A stretch of DNA of 64,000 bases. Origin: Wenjunlia vitaminophila DSM 41686 (GTDB taxonomy: Bacteria; Actinomycetota; Actinomycetes; Streptomycetales; Streptomycetaceae). Shown one piece after another: positions 26,156 to 34,753 of this stretch. The translations under genes and the position numbers were made by a program. The notes beneath the pieces are model-generated. The model saw only the letters and a list, made by a program, of their open reading frames with translations. It searched no databases and had not been told where the DNA came from. Where the stretch lies: assembly GCF_000380165.1 (NCBI RefSeq), contig NZ_KB904656.1:1-64000 (forward strand), given 5' to 3'. Position 1 is the first letter of the stretch; each line of letters starts with the position of its first letter.

Positions 26156-26806
26156 TCAGGTGGTGTGGTGGTCGGCTGGTCGGGCGGCCGGGCGCTGGCG
26201 GACCGTCCGGGCCGCGCGGCCCGCGAGCACGTCCACCGCGGCGTCACCCGGCACCACCTCGGCGAACACGGTGCCCATCAGCCGCAGGCTGTTGCGGTGG
26301 AGGTCCTCCACGTACCCGGCGACGGCGTCCGCGGCGACCACCGCCCGCAGGTCGCGGAAGAACGCGTCCCGGACGGTGGACTCCACGCAGAAGTCCGTGC
26401 GTACCCCCGCGACCACGAGCGTCCCCACGCCCAACTCACCCAGCAGCGCCGCCAGGTCGGTGCGGTGGAAGGCGCTGAACCTGGGCTTGGTGACCCGGTG
26501 GTCCTCCGGCCTGCGGTCCAGGCCGGCGAGCGGCTGGGCGCCCCAGGTCCCGCGCCGCAGTCCGCGGGTGCGCAGGAACGGGCTGCGCTCGGCGAGCAGC
26601 CCGACGCTGGCGTCGTCCGGCCACTCCATGTCCACCCAGATGACCGGCCTGTGGTGGGCGCGGGCCGCCGCGACCAGGGCGTTGATCCGGTCCACCAGTG
26701 CGTCCGGGTCGGCGACCCGCAGCCCGGCGGCGGCGAACACGCCGTCCGGGTGGCAGTAGTCGTTCTGCACGTCGATGACGAGCAGGGCGGTGTCGTTCGT
26801 GGTCAT
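26156..26806 (-). CDS. Isochorismatase-family cysteine hydrolase (amidohydrolase)
   Basis: A 216-residue protein with a complete Asp-Lys-Cys triad: Asp12 (VIDVQNDY), Lys107 (VTKPRFSAF) and Cys140 (GVRTDFCVES). Family members hydrolyse amides (N-carbamoylsarcosine, maleamate, nicotinamide, biuret) or vinyl ethers. The Asp-Tyr after Asp12 and the TDFCVE box favour an amidase. It overlaps the GntR gene by 4 nt within the aromatic operon, so it probably releases ammonia or an amine from the substrate or an intermediate. No matching step exists in the standard protocatechuate pathway, which is the point of interest. Confidence 0.88.
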   Translation of the reverse strand: MTTNDTALLVIDVQNDYCHPDGVFAAAGLRVADPDALVDRINALVAAARAHHRPVIWVDMEWPDDASVGLLAERSPFLRTRGLRRGTWGAQPLAGLDRRPEDHRVTKPRFSAFHRTDLAALLGELGVGTLVVAGVRTDFCVESTVRDAFFRDLRAVVAADAVAGYVEDLHRNSLRLMGTVFAEVVPGDAAVDVLAGRAARTVRQRPAARPADHHTT

Positions 26807-27516
26807 CCGGCCTCCCGGCGCGCGACGGTCAGTGAGAGGTGGGCGGCCAGGGCCCGGTTCAGCCGCTCGGCGTCGCCGGCGGCGATCGCCTCGACCAACT
26901 CGCGGTGGACCGCGGGTCCCTCGGGGTCGTTGCGGGCCGGGTCGTCGGCGGTGACGCCCCGGAGCCTGCTCTCCACGTACTCCAACAGGGAGACGTAGGT
27001 GTGCCTGAGGATCTGGTTGGGGGTGATCTCCGCGATCCGCCGGTGCAGCGCCCAGTTCGCCGCCAGGTAGTCCGCGGTGGACTGCCCGCGGGGGGCCATG
27101 GCCGCGGCGAGGCCGCGCAGTTCGGCGACGTCGGCATCGGTGCGGTGACGCATCGCCTCCTGGGCGACCAGCGGTTCCAGGGTGTCCCGGACGACGAGGC
27201 AGTCGGAGACGGACACCGAGTCGCCGCTGAGTTCCAGCATCTTGCGGCCCAGTCGGACCAGTGCGGGCGGCGAGGCGACGAAGACGCCGCCCTTCACGCC
27301 CGGCCGGACGGAGATGGTGCCGCGGGACACCAGGAGCCTGACCGACTCGTTGAACGTGGCCGCCGCCACGTCGAACTCCCGCCGCAGGCTCTCCTTGGTG
27401 CCCAGGCGGTGGCCGCTGCGCAGGGCCTGCTCGGAGATCCGTGCCTCGATGCGCTTGGCCACCGCCTCGGCCCGCGACGACCGCCGCAGCTCGTCCGTCG
27501 CTCCTTCGGTGCTCAT
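26803..27516 (-). CDS. GntR/FadR-type (FCD) transcriptional regulator inside the aromatic operon
   Basis: A 237-residue regulator. The winged helix-turn-helix occupies residues about 15-80 (SRAEAVAKRIEARISEQALRSGHRLGTKESLRREFDVAAATFNESVRLL) with a wing (GTISVRPGVKGGVFV). The C-terminal helical FCD domain holds the usual metal/ligand residues (DCLVVRDTLEP; NWALHRRI; VHRELVEAI). It overlaps the genes on both sides by 4 nt, so it is co-transcribed and would report on an intermediate of the pathway it belongs to. No operator was identified with confidence. Confidence 0.9.
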   Translation of the reverse strand: MSTEGATDELRRSSRAEAVAKRIEARISEQALRSGHRLGTKESLRREFDVAAATFNESVRLLVSRGTISVRPGVKGGVFVASPPALVRLGRKMLELSGDSVSVSDCLVVRDTLEPLVAQEAMRHRTDADVAELRGLAAAMAPRGQSTADYLAANWALHRRIAEITPNQILRHTYVSLLEYVESRLRGVTADDPARNDPEGPAVHRELVEAIAAGDAERLNRALAAHLSLTVARREAG

Positions 27517-28667
27517 GTCTGCTGCCCTTCGCCGTGATGGGGTGGGACCGCGAGAGTAGCGACCGGGTCACGGCCGCTGGCGTCCGACGGCGCGGTGGCG
27601 CCCGGCCCGGACCCTCCGGGGTCCCCCGACGCCAACACCAGCCCCGGAAGGAGCACTTGGGCGTTGCCGCCGAGGATCGCGGCCTCCTCGTCCTCGCCCA
27701 GGCCGATGCCGCGGACGGTCCGCAGCGGATCGCTGTCCACCAGGTCGAAGGGGGCGTCGGTGCCCAGCAGCACGTTGGCCGCGGTCACGTCCTCGACCAG
27801 CCGGCCGAGGACCTTGCTGTCGAACACCGCGGTGTCGTAGCGCAGGCGACGCAGGTAGTCGGTCGGTGCGTTCGCCACCACGCGGGTCACCGGCTTGCGG
27901 TGCCAGCCCAGGTCGAGCCTGGCGCCCACGGCGGGCGCGCAGCCCCCGCCGTGGGCCAGGCACAGCACCAGGTCGTGCCGGTCGAGCACCCCGCCGAAGA
28001 TCAGCCGGGAGGTGGCGAGCGCCGTCTCCACCGGGTAGCCGAGGAGCTGGACCAGGTGGTAGTCGGCGAGCCGGTCCCGGGAGGAGACCCGGCTGGGGTG
28101 GAGCAGGGTGAAGCACCGGCGTTCGGCCAGCGCCGCCCACAGTTCCTCGTTGACCGGGTGGTCAAGCTCGCGCCGCCCTCCGAAGGAGCCCATGGTGGCG
28201 CCGACCATGCCGAGCTGGTCCAGGCAGCGGGCCAGTTCCTCGACCGCGCCGGGCACGCCGACGGGGACGGTGGCGAGACCGGAGAGTCGGCCGCCCGAGG
28301 CGGCGGTGAACTCGGCGACGGCGTCGTTGGAACGGCGGGTGACGTCCAGCACCAGCCGCTCGTCAGCCGACTCGGACGCGAAGACGAACGGTGGGGCCGC
28401 CACCACCTGGTGGTCGACGCCGGAACGCCGCAACTGCTCCAGCCGCCGCGCCAGGTCGTACTGCTCCGGCGCGAGCGGCACCGGCGCGCCCGGCGGCAAC
28501 CCGCACAGCTCCGGATCGAGGGTGAGCACGTTGCGGCCGGCCCCGGACAGGTCGGCGCGGCCCTCCCGTTCGAGCTGCCGGAGGAAGGGCATCGGCATGG
28601 CGTGGGTGTGGATGTCGATCACCGGTGCGGGTGGCACCGGGGTGTCGTCCGTCAACTGCTCACTCAC
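27513..28667 (-). CDS. ACMSD-like amidohydrolase-family decarboxylase
   Basis: A 384-residue member of the amidohydrolase_2 group. The metal motif H20-T-H22 is followed by an Arg- and His-containing core (WAALAERRCFTLLHPSR; LCLAHGGGCAPA) and a final metal Asp in LLGTDAPFD. These features match aminocarboxymuconate-semialdehyde decarboxylase and the PraH-type decarboxylases, which remove the ring-derived carboxylate after extradiol cleavage. The GTG start overlaps the end of the LigA-like gene by 8 nt. Its presence points to a carboxylated ring substrate cleaved next to the carboxyl-bearing side (2,3-type cleavage). The Ala/Gly-rich tail after residue 345 is unusual. Confidence 0.85.
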   Translation of the reverse strand: MSEQLTDDTPVPPAPVIDIHTHAMPMPFLRQLEREGRADLSGAGRNVLTLDPELCGLPPGAPVPLAPEQYDLARRLEQLRRSGVDHQVVAAPPFVFASESADERLVLDVTRRSNDAVAEFTAASGGRLSGLATVPVGVPGAVEELARCLDQLGMVGATMGSFGGRRELDHPVNEELWAALAERRCFTLLHPSRVSSRDRLADYHLVQLLGYPVETALATSRLIFGGVLDRHDLVLCLAHGGGCAPAVGARLDLGWHRKPVTRVVANAPTDYLRRLRYDTAVFDSKVLGRLVEDVTAANVLLGTDAPFDLVDSDPLRTVRGIGLGEDEEAAILGGNAQVLLPGLVLASGDPGGSGPGATAPSDASGRDPVATLAVPPHHGEGQQT

Positions 28668-28989
28668 CGCGCTCCGCCATGTAGCTCTCGTACTGGTCGC
28701 CCAGCAGCGACCTGATCAGCTCGGTCGCGGCCTGCGAGGTCCCTGCCTTCTCCCCCGTGCCGTGGATCAGGCGGGCGAGCTGGGAGAGCAGGTAGGGATG
28801 GAGGCCGAGTTCGTGGAGGCGGCGGAAGTCCCGCTCCCTGATCGCGGTCCGCTCCTCGTCGCTGAGCGGGTAGTCGGCCAGCACCTGGGCCTCGTCGGCC
28901 TCGAAACGGGCCCGTAGGTCGCGGTCCCACTTCAGGTCCTGCACCAGGTCGTTGGTCCGCAGCAGTGGGTTGAAACGGTCGAGCGCCAT
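28660..28989 (-). CDS. Extradiol dioxygenase small (alpha, LigA-like) subunit
   Basis: A 109-residue all-helical protein of the LigA type. It has the conserved segment ADYPLSDEERTAIRERDFRRLHELGLHPYLLSQLARL, which caps the active site of class III extradiol dioxygenases. An AAGGA site precedes the ATG. It lies 47 nt after the catalytic subunit gene and overlaps the decarboxylase gene, matching the use of its product. Alone it has no catalytic residues. Confidence 0.87.
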   Translation of the reverse strand: MALDRFNPLLRTNDLVQDLKWDRDLRARFEADEAQVLADYPLSDEERTAIRERDFRRLHELGLHPYLLSQLARLIHGTGEKAGTSQAATELIRSLLGDQYESYMAERGE

Positions 28990-29036
28990 GGGGTTCGTCC
29001 TTCCGTGTGGTTGAGAGCGGGCGCCGGTGGACTGGG

Positions 29037-29885
29037 TCAGGAGAGGTCCCACTGGACGGCGCCGACGCCGCAGCGCCACTGGTCCACCGCGGAGTAGCCG
29101 AGCGAGGTGCAGGGGCGCGGACCGATCGCACCCATCACGACCACCCAGGACAGCAACTCGGCGGTGCCGCCGGAGCCGGCCTCCTCCATCCGCTCGAAGG
29201 TCGCCTCGGCCAGGACGCGCTCGTGGTCGCCGGCCACCAGCAGGTCGAGCCACCACCGGTCGAACTCCTCGTCGATCTCCAGGTAGCGGGGGCCCCCGGG
29301 CTCGTGGCTGAGCCCGCCGGAGCCGAGCAGTCCCACCCGGAGGCCGTCGGGCAGGGCGGTGCGGATCGCGGTGCCCAGGGCCTGGCCGAAGGCGTAGCAG
29401 GCGCGCTCGTCGGGGACCGGGGGAACCGTGCAGTTCTGGAGCACCGGCACCACGGCCACCCCGGTTCCGGGCAGGTCAGCCATCGCGCTGGGGACCGAGA
29501 GGTTGTCGTCGAACCGCAGGTTTTCCCGCACGGCACGGACGGTGCGGCCGCTGTCCCGCACCTGGTCGTGGAGGGTCGCGGCGACGTCGGGGGCGCCCGG
29601 CAGGGCGTAGTCGGCGACGCGCAGCCACGGCTTGAACCACTCGTCGGGCCCGGTGTGCCGCTCGGCGAGACCGAAGGTGAAGTCGGCGTAGTCGTTCACC
29701 CTGGCGTTGGCCACGTGGTCGTTGCCGATGACCAGGAGCACGTCCGTGCGCGAGTCGAGCACGGCCTGGTGGATCGCGTCGTAGGCCCGTCTGACGATGC
29801 GCCGGTCCTCGTCGGGGGCCTTGTCGAACCACCCGGTGAGGCCGGGCGTGTGGCTCGCGGCCAGGGCCAGGCTGATCTCTGCCAT
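29037..29885 (-). CDS. Class III extradiol dioxygenase catalytic (beta, LigB-like) subunit
   Basis: A 282-residue protein with the LigB iron ligands. His12 lies in SHTPG and His57 in GNDHVAN; a Glu from the C-terminal region would complete the triad. A further His in GSGGLSHEPGG is the usual acid/base. With the adjacent LigA-like subunit it forms a non-haem iron(II) enzyme that opens a catechol or aminophenol ring next to the ortho-hydroxyl (amino) pair. LigAB-type enzymes act on protocatechuate, gallate or 2-aminophenol. The downstream genes argue against the 4,5-cleavage pathway because no LigC/LigI/LigJ/LigK set is present. Confidence 0.88.
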   Translation of the reverse strand: MAEISLALAASHTPGLTGWFDKAPDEDRRIVRRAYDAIHQAVLDSRTDVLLVIGNDHVANARVNDYADFTFGLAERHTGPDEWFKPWLRVADYALPGAPDVAATLHDQVRDSGRTVRAVRENLRFDDNLSVPSAMADLPGTGVAVVPVLQNCTVPPVPDERACYAFGQALGTAIRTALPDGLRVGLLGSGGLSHEPGGPRYLEIDEEFDRWWLDLLVAGDHERVLAEATFERMEEAGSGGTAELLSWVVVMGAIGPRPCTSLGYSAVDQWRCGVGAVQWDLS

Positions 29886-29936
29886 GTCTCCTCCGCTACC
29901 TTCCGCTGAACGATGTGATGGATGTGGTTGATGGCG

Positions 29937-30848
29937 TCAGCCGCGCTCGAGCCGCTCGACGATGGCCGCCGCGGCCTGTTCCGCCGACAGCAGGTGGGAC
30001 CGGTGCCCCTCGGCCGCTCCGGCCGCCGCCGGGTCACCGAAGTAGCCGAGCGGGGTGGTGCGCCGCGCGTCGTCGTGCCCCCGGCGCCAGACGGCCAGTT
30101 CCTCCGGCCCGAGGTCGGTGGGCGGCAGCGTGGCGCGCACCTCGTCCCGGACGAGGTCGGGGTGGCAGTGCAGCATCATCGACGTCTCCCAGCGCCCGGC
30201 GTGCACGTCGAGACCGCCGCCGGGGGCGTCGCCGTCCGGGGCCGCCGCGGTGGAGGACGAGAACGCCGCACCGCCGTCCACCGGGCCGGTGGCGTGCAGC
30301 GTCAGGCAGGGGTCGTCGGGGGACAGGCCGAGGCGCCCGGCCAGCTCCGGTTCCATCACGAAGCTCGCGTCGATCCCGGTCCGTTCGCGGGCGGCCCGCA
30401 CCCCGGCGTGCACGGTCCGGTTGTGCAGGGCGTCGCCGTGGCCGCTGAAGCAGAAGACGTGCCGGAACCCGTCGCGCGCCATGCCGGCCATCAGGTCGGC
30501 GACGACCTCGGTCATCAGCTCGGGGCGGATGCTGTAGGAGGCGGGGAAGCTGCCGGAGACCACGTTGATGCCCCAGTAGTACGGCGGCACGATCAGCGCC
30601 CGGACCCCACGCTCCGCCAACAGCCCGCGCACCTCCCGCAGCCTGGCGCTGGGCAGGTAGACGTCGGTGCCGGTGGGCAGGTGCGGCCCGTGCTGTTCGA
30701 TCACGCCGAACGCCCACAGCAGGACCGCGCCGTCCAGGGCCGCCCGCTCCACCTCGTACCAGGTCAGCTCCGCGATGGTGTCGTGGAAGACGTCGGCGCG
30801 GGCGCCGGTCCCGGTCGTCGGGTCGGCGCCGGCCGTACCCGCGCTCAC
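29937..30848 (-). CDS. Creatininase-family amidohydrolase
   Basis: A 303-residue protein with the metal-binding set of the creatininase family: Glu51 and His53 (GVIEQHGPHLPTGTD, with Asp62), GHGDALHN, and HAGRWETS with its Glu. Members open cyclic or linear amides (creatinine, a FAPy compound in archaeal flavin synthesis) or cleave peptide bonds (mycofactocin maturation). The GTG start overlaps the importer ATPase stop by 4 nt and the gene precedes the dioxygenase genes. It likely acts on the imported compound before ring cleavage, possibly an amide. This assignment of order is inference from position. Confidence 0.87.
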   Translation of the reverse strand: MSAGTAGADPTTGTGARADVFHDTIAELTWYEVERAALDGAVLLWAFGVIEQHGPHLPTGTDVYLPSARLREVRGLLAERGVRALIVPPYYWGINVVSGSFPASYSIRPELMTEVVADLMAGMARDGFRHVFCFSGHGDALHNRTVHAGVRAARERTGIDASFVMEPELAGRLGLSPDDPCLTLHATGPVDGGAAFSSSTAAAPDGDAPGGGLDVHAGRWETSMMLHCHPDLVRDEVRATLPPTDLGPEELAVWRRGHDDARRTTPLGYFGDPAAAGAAEGHRSHLLSAEQAAAAIVERLERG

Positions 30849-31687
30849 GCCGACGCTCCCGCCGCGGGTGCGGTGTGGAACGTCTTGGCCCGCTGCACCT
30901 GCTCGTAGACGTGGGCGCGCAACTCGGCGAAGCGGGGCAGCGCACGGGTGCTCAACTGTTCGCGTTCCGCGGGCAGGTCCACGGCGACGTCTTCCATGAC
31001 CACTGTTGGTGACCCGGAGAGCACCAGCACCCGCTGCCCCAGGTACACCGCCTCGTCGATGTCGTGGGTGACGAACAGCACCGTCATCCCCAGGTTCCGC
31101 CACAGCGAGCGGGTGAGGTCCTCCAGTTCGGCCCTGGTCTGGGCGTCCACGGCGGCGAAGGGCTCGTCCATCAGCAGCACGTCGGGCTCGTAGGCGATGG
31201 CCCGGGCGATCGCCACCCGCTGCTGCATGCCGCCGGAGAGCTGCCAGGGGTAGGCGTGCGGCACGTCCCTGAGCCCCACGGATTCCAGCGCCTCGGCGAC
31301 CAGCGCGGCACGGCGCGGCTTGGGTGTCCGTTTCTGCTTCAGCGGGAGTGCGATGTTGTCCGCGACCGTCATCCACGGGAAGAGGCTGCGGCCGTACTCC
31401 TGGAACACCACGGCCATGCCCGGCGGCGGCCCCTGCACCCGTGCCCCGCCGAGCCGCACCTCGCCCCCGGTGGGGGGCAGCAGACCGGCGATGCACTTGA
31501 GCAACGTCGTCTTGCCGGCGCCCGACGGGCCGACGATGCAGGCCAGCTCGCCCGTTCCGACGGAGAACGTCAGGTCCCGCACCGCCTCGACGGTCCGGCC
31601 CGAGCCGTAGTAGGTCTTCTGGACGCCCCGGACGTCGAGCAGGCCCGAGTCGGCGCGCACCGCGGATTTCACGTCCGTGCTGGTCAT
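30845..31687 (-). CDS. ABC transporter ATPase (taurine/nitrate type)
   Basis: A 280-residue ATPase with Walker A GPSGAGKTT, Q-loop (VFQEYGRSLFPWMT), signature LSGGMQQR, Walker B VLLMDEP and the switch His in THDID. The PW after the Q-loop is characteristic of TauB/SsuB/NrtD-like proteins. It overlaps both neighbouring genes by 4 nt and energises the two-permease importer of the aromatic cluster. Confidence 0.92.
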   Translation of the reverse strand: MTSTDVKSAVRADSGLLDVRGVQKTYYGSGRTVEAVRDLTFSVGTGELACIVGPSGAGKTTLLKCIAGLLPPTGGEVRLGGARVQGPPPGMAVVFQEYGRSLFPWMTVADNIALPLKQKRTPKPRRAALVAEALESVGLRDVPHAYPWQLSGGMQQRVAIARAIAYEPDVLLMDEPFAAVDAQTRAELEDLTRSLWRNLGMTVLFVTHDIDEAVYLGQRVLVLSGSPTVVMEDVAVDLPAEREQLSTRALPRFAELRAHVYEQVQRAKTFHTAPAAGASA

Positions 31688-32472
31688 TTCTCTCCCTTTT
31701 GCGATTGGCGGAGCCCGCGGTGCCAGTGCAGGACCCGGGACTCCAGGAGGCCGAAGAGCAGCGAGAGGGCGAAACCCAGCAGACCGAGCAGGAGGATGCC
31801 GCTCCACATCTCCGGGATGGCGAAGCTCCGTTGGAACTGGACGATGGCGAACCCGAGCCCGCTGGAGCTGGCGAACATCTCACTGATCACCATGAGGATG
31901 ATCGAGATGGACAGCGCCTGGCGCATGCCGGCCACGATCTGTGGGCTGGCCGCCGGCAGCACCAGCCGGCGCAGCCGGGCGGCGCCGGTGATCCCGTAGC
32001 AGCGCGCGGTGTCCGCCAGCACGTCGTCGATGGCGCGGACGCCCTCCACGGTGTTAAGCATCACCGGCCAGACGGAGCCGACGATGATGACGGTGATCTT
32101 CATGCTGTCCCCGATGCCGCTGAACAGCATCAGCACGGGGATCAGCACCGGCGGCGGAATGGCCCGGAAGAACTCCAACACGGGTTCGAGCAGGGCCCGC
32201 AGTTGGCGGTGCGAACCGAGCAACACGCCGAGCGTCACCCCGAGCACCACCGCACCGAGGTAGCCGACGGCCAGCCGCCAGAGGCTGGGCAGCACGTCGT
32301 CCACGATCCGGGAGGAGAACCAGGTCTCCCCGAAGGCGGAAAGGATCTCGTTGAGCGTGGGGTAGTAGAAGCTGTCGCTGCGCGCGGCGAAGAACCACCA
32401 CAGCGCGAGCAGCGCCGCGGGCAGTCCGAAGAGGTGGAGGAACGCCCTGGCTCCTGCCTTCAGCACGTTCAC
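31684..32472 (-). CDS. ABC transporter permease (taurine/nitrate type), second
   Basis: A 262-residue membrane protein with about six helices and the cytoplasmic coupling loop (DTARCYGITGAARLRRLVLPAASPQIVAGMR). It is of the SsuC/TauC type. It overlaps the other permease and the ATPase gene by 4 nt each. Having two different permeases in one operon suggests a heterodimeric channel. Confidence 0.9.
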   Translation of the reverse strand: MNVLKAGARAFLHLFGLPAALLALWWFFAARSDSFYYPTLNEILSAFGETWFSSRIVDDVLPSLWRLAVGYLGAVVLGVTLGVLLGSHRQLRALLEPVLEFFRAIPPPVLIPVLMLFSGIGDSMKITVIIVGSVWPVMLNTVEGVRAIDDVLADTARCYGITGAARLRRLVLPAASPQIVAGMRQALSISIILMVISEMFASSSGLGFAIVQFQRSFAIPEMWSGILLLGLLGFALSLLFGLLESRVLHWHRGLRQSQKGEK

Positions 32473-33308
32473 GTCACGGCCTCCGTCCGCACCGAGGTGT
32501 GCCAGGCGAGCACCCGCCGTTCCAGGGCACGGGCGGCCACGTTGACGCAGACCCCCAGCGCACCGGTCACGATCACCAACGCGTACATCTCCTCCACCGC
32601 GTTGCTCGACTGGGCCAGCGCGATCTCCTTCCCAATGCCCGGGCTACCGATGATCAACTGCGAGCTGATCGCCAGGATCAGCGCCACCGAGGCCGACAGC
32701 CGCACCCCGGTCATCAGGTACGGCAGGGCGGTCGGCCAGGTCACGTGCCTCAGCCGCGCCCACCGGGTGAACCGGTAACTCGCCGCGGTGTCCCTGGCCA
32801 CCGGGTCCACGTCCCGCACCCCGGCCAGCATCTGGAGCAGCACCGGCCACACCGCCGCGTACACCACGAGCAGCAGCGTGGACTCAAGACCGGTGCCGTA
32901 GACCAGGACCGCGAGCGGAACCAGCGCCACCGAGGGGATCGGCCGCAGGAACTCGATGGTCGACGCGGTGGCCCGGCGCAGCACCTCCACACTGCCGATC
33001 AGCAGGCCGAGCCCGGTGCCGACGCCGACGGCGATGGCCAGGCCGTAGCCCCAGCCCTCGGCGGTGTCCAGGAGCGCCTGCCAGAAGGACTCCTCGCCGG
33101 CCACACCGACCAGGGCGTCCGCGATCTCGCTGAACGGCGGCAGGTAGTCCGCGGAGACCACGCCGGTCCTCGGCAACACCTCCAACACCCCGGCCAGCAG
33201 CACCAGCCCGAGCAGGCCGAGCAGCGGTTCGGGAAGGGCGCCCGTCCGGGTGCGGGACCGGGGGTGGGGGGCCGGGGGCGGGCCGGCACGGCGCGGTTGA
33301 AGTGTCAC
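32469..33308 (-). CDS. ABC transporter permease (taurine/nitrate type), first
   Basis: A 279-residue permease starting at GTG 33308. A Pro/Arg-rich cytoplasmic head precedes six membrane segments. The coupling loop reads DTAASYRFTRWARLRHVTWPTALPYLMTGVR. It is homologous to, but clearly divergent from, its partner. It follows the binding-protein gene by 151 nt and is presumably in the same transcript. Confidence 0.9.
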   Translation of the reverse strand: MTLQPRRAGPPPAPHPRSRTRTGALPEPLLGLLGLVLLAGVLEVLPRTGVVSADYLPPFSEIADALVGVAGEESFWQALLDTAEGWGYGLAIAVGVGTGLGLLIGSVEVLRRATASTIEFLRPIPSVALVPLAVLVYGTGLESTLLLVVYAAVWPVLLQMLAGVRDVDPVARDTAASYRFTRWARLRHVTWPTALPYLMTGVRLSASVALILAISSQLIIGSPGIGKEIALAQSSNAVEEMYALVIVTGALGVCVNVAARALERRVLAWHTSVRTEAVT

Positions 33309-33459
33309 GTCATCTCCGACTTGTCGAGGCTCGGAACGGTGGGTCGGGGTGCGGGGTGGACGGCGACCCGCTGGGCCGCGGCAGGGAGTGGGGAGCGGTC
33401 GTGCGGGCCCCGGCCGGCGGCCCGCCGGGCGCGGACACCCGCCGGCCGGGCCCGGAGCG

Positions 33460-34443
33460 TCACTGGTCGAGCAGGGCGTCCAGGGGCTTGAGGTCGTCGA
33501 TCAGACCGGCGTCCACGGTCAACTTCGCGAGGTTCTCGATCTCGTCGCGGGAGGTGGTCGGGTCCCAGCCGGGCAGGGTGACCGCCGCGCTGACGCCCTC
33601 GTCGAGCTTGAGGTAGCTGTCGAGCGTGGCCCGGGCCTCGTCGGGGTGCTCCTCGGCGTACCGCAGCGACTTCTCCAGGGCGGTGGTGAACCGCTTGACC
33701 ACCTCGGGGTTGTCGGCCGCGTACCGCTCAGCGACGAACCAGCCGGCGAACGGCATCTGCTTGCCCATGGCCGCGTAGCTGACCGGCACCGGGTGCGCGC
33801 CCTGCTTCTCGGCGACCGTGACGAACGGCTCGCCCATCATGGCGGCGTCGACGTCACCGGACTTCAGGGCGGCCGGCATGTTCGGGATCGGCACCTCGAC
33901 CAGGGACACGTCGTCGCCCGGGACACCGCTCTTCTCGAGGCTGGTGCGGACGGCGACCTCGTTGATGCCCTTCAGGGTGTTGACGGCGATCTTCTTGCCG
34001 GCCAGGTCGGCCACGGTGTTGATGGAGGACGAACTGGTCATCAACTGACCCGAGCCGTCGTCGAGTTCGTCGTCGGAGGCCCGGGCGCCGACCGACACCA
34101 TCTTCACCGGCACGCCCTTGCTCTTGGCGACCAGCAGACTGACGATGTTGCTGTACCCGAACTGGTAGTCCCCGCTCACCACGGCCGGCACGATCGCGGC
34201 GCCGCCCTGGGACTCCTGGAGCTTGACGTTCAGGTTCTGCTCGGCGAAGAAGCCCTTCTTCACGCCGAGCTTGATCGGGGCTATGTCGATGATCGGGATC
34301 ACGCCGAGGGTGATGTCGGCCTTCCCCGAGCCGGACTTCCCACCGCCGCCGGAGTCCGACCCGCAGGCCGAAACGGCGGTGAGGGCGATGGCGGCTGCTG
34401 CTGCTGCGGCGGCGAGTCTGTGACGACGGTGGAAAACAGGCAT
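33460..34443 (-). CDS. Substrate-binding lipoprotein, NMT1/TauA type
   Basis: A 327-residue lipoprotein with signal peptide and lipobox ending at Cys27 (AVSAC), followed by a Gly/Ser-rich linker. The fold motifs (ADITLGVIPIIDIAPIKLGVKKGFFAEQNLNV; VVSGDYQFGYSNI) place it in the NMT1/SsuA/TauA group, which binds sulfonates, nitrate, pyrimidine precursors or aromatic acids such as phthalate. In this cluster it probably binds the aromatic growth substrate. A strong GAAGGAG site precedes the ATG. Confidence 0.9.
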   Translation of the reverse strand: MPVFHRRHRLAAAAAAAAIALTAVSACGSDSGGGGKSGSGKADITLGVIPIIDIAPIKLGVKKGFFAEQNLNVKLQESQGGAAIVPAVVSGDYQFGYSNIVSLLVAKSKGVPVKMVSVGARASDDELDDGSGQLMTSSSSINTVADLAGKKIAVNTLKGINEVAVRTSLEKSGVPGDDVSLVEVPIPNMPAALKSGDVDAAMMGEPFVTVAEKQGAHPVPVSYAAMGKQMPFAGWFVAERYAADNPEVVKRFTTALEKSLRYAEEHPDEARATLDSYLKLDEGVSAAVTLPGWDPTTSRDEIENLAKLTVDAGLIDDLKPLDALLDQ

Positions 34444-34753
34444 GCCGGGGCTCCAATGCGAAGGAGGGTGAGGGGAGGCGGTGTGGGGGTGACCGACGGC
34501 GTGGGCCTGGGCGGGAACAGGGTGGCTGCCGCCGGGTCCCCGGGGACGCGCGCGGGAGTCCGTGAGGGGAACGCCGGGAGCGGTGGCCGGCGGGACGAAC
34601 GGGTCGGTCAGGACGACGGGAAGACGTGGCGGGCACGAACGGGCCGCCGGCGGAACGGTTGGGGCGACGGTGCGGAGACGGACCCACGAGGAGCGGCGGG
34701 GGGGGAGCCGCGGGGGCGGTGACCGGTCAGCGGTCGCCGGGAGTCGAGGGCTC
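34444..34753. other. G-rich intergenic region upstream of importer operon
   Basis: These 310 nt carry strong strand asymmetry: the plus strand is G-rich with several runs (for example around 34696-34718), and the minus transcript would be C-rich. I see no gene. The importer-dioxygenase operon promoter, if any, must lie here; no clear -10/-35 pair stands out. Confidence 0.4.

Noticed and set aside
29037-29885. Protocatechuate 4,5-dioxygenase of the classical lig pathway
   Set aside because: LigAB-type subunits are present, but the following genes are dmp/pra-like. No ligC, ligI, ligJ or ligK homologues occur in the cluster.
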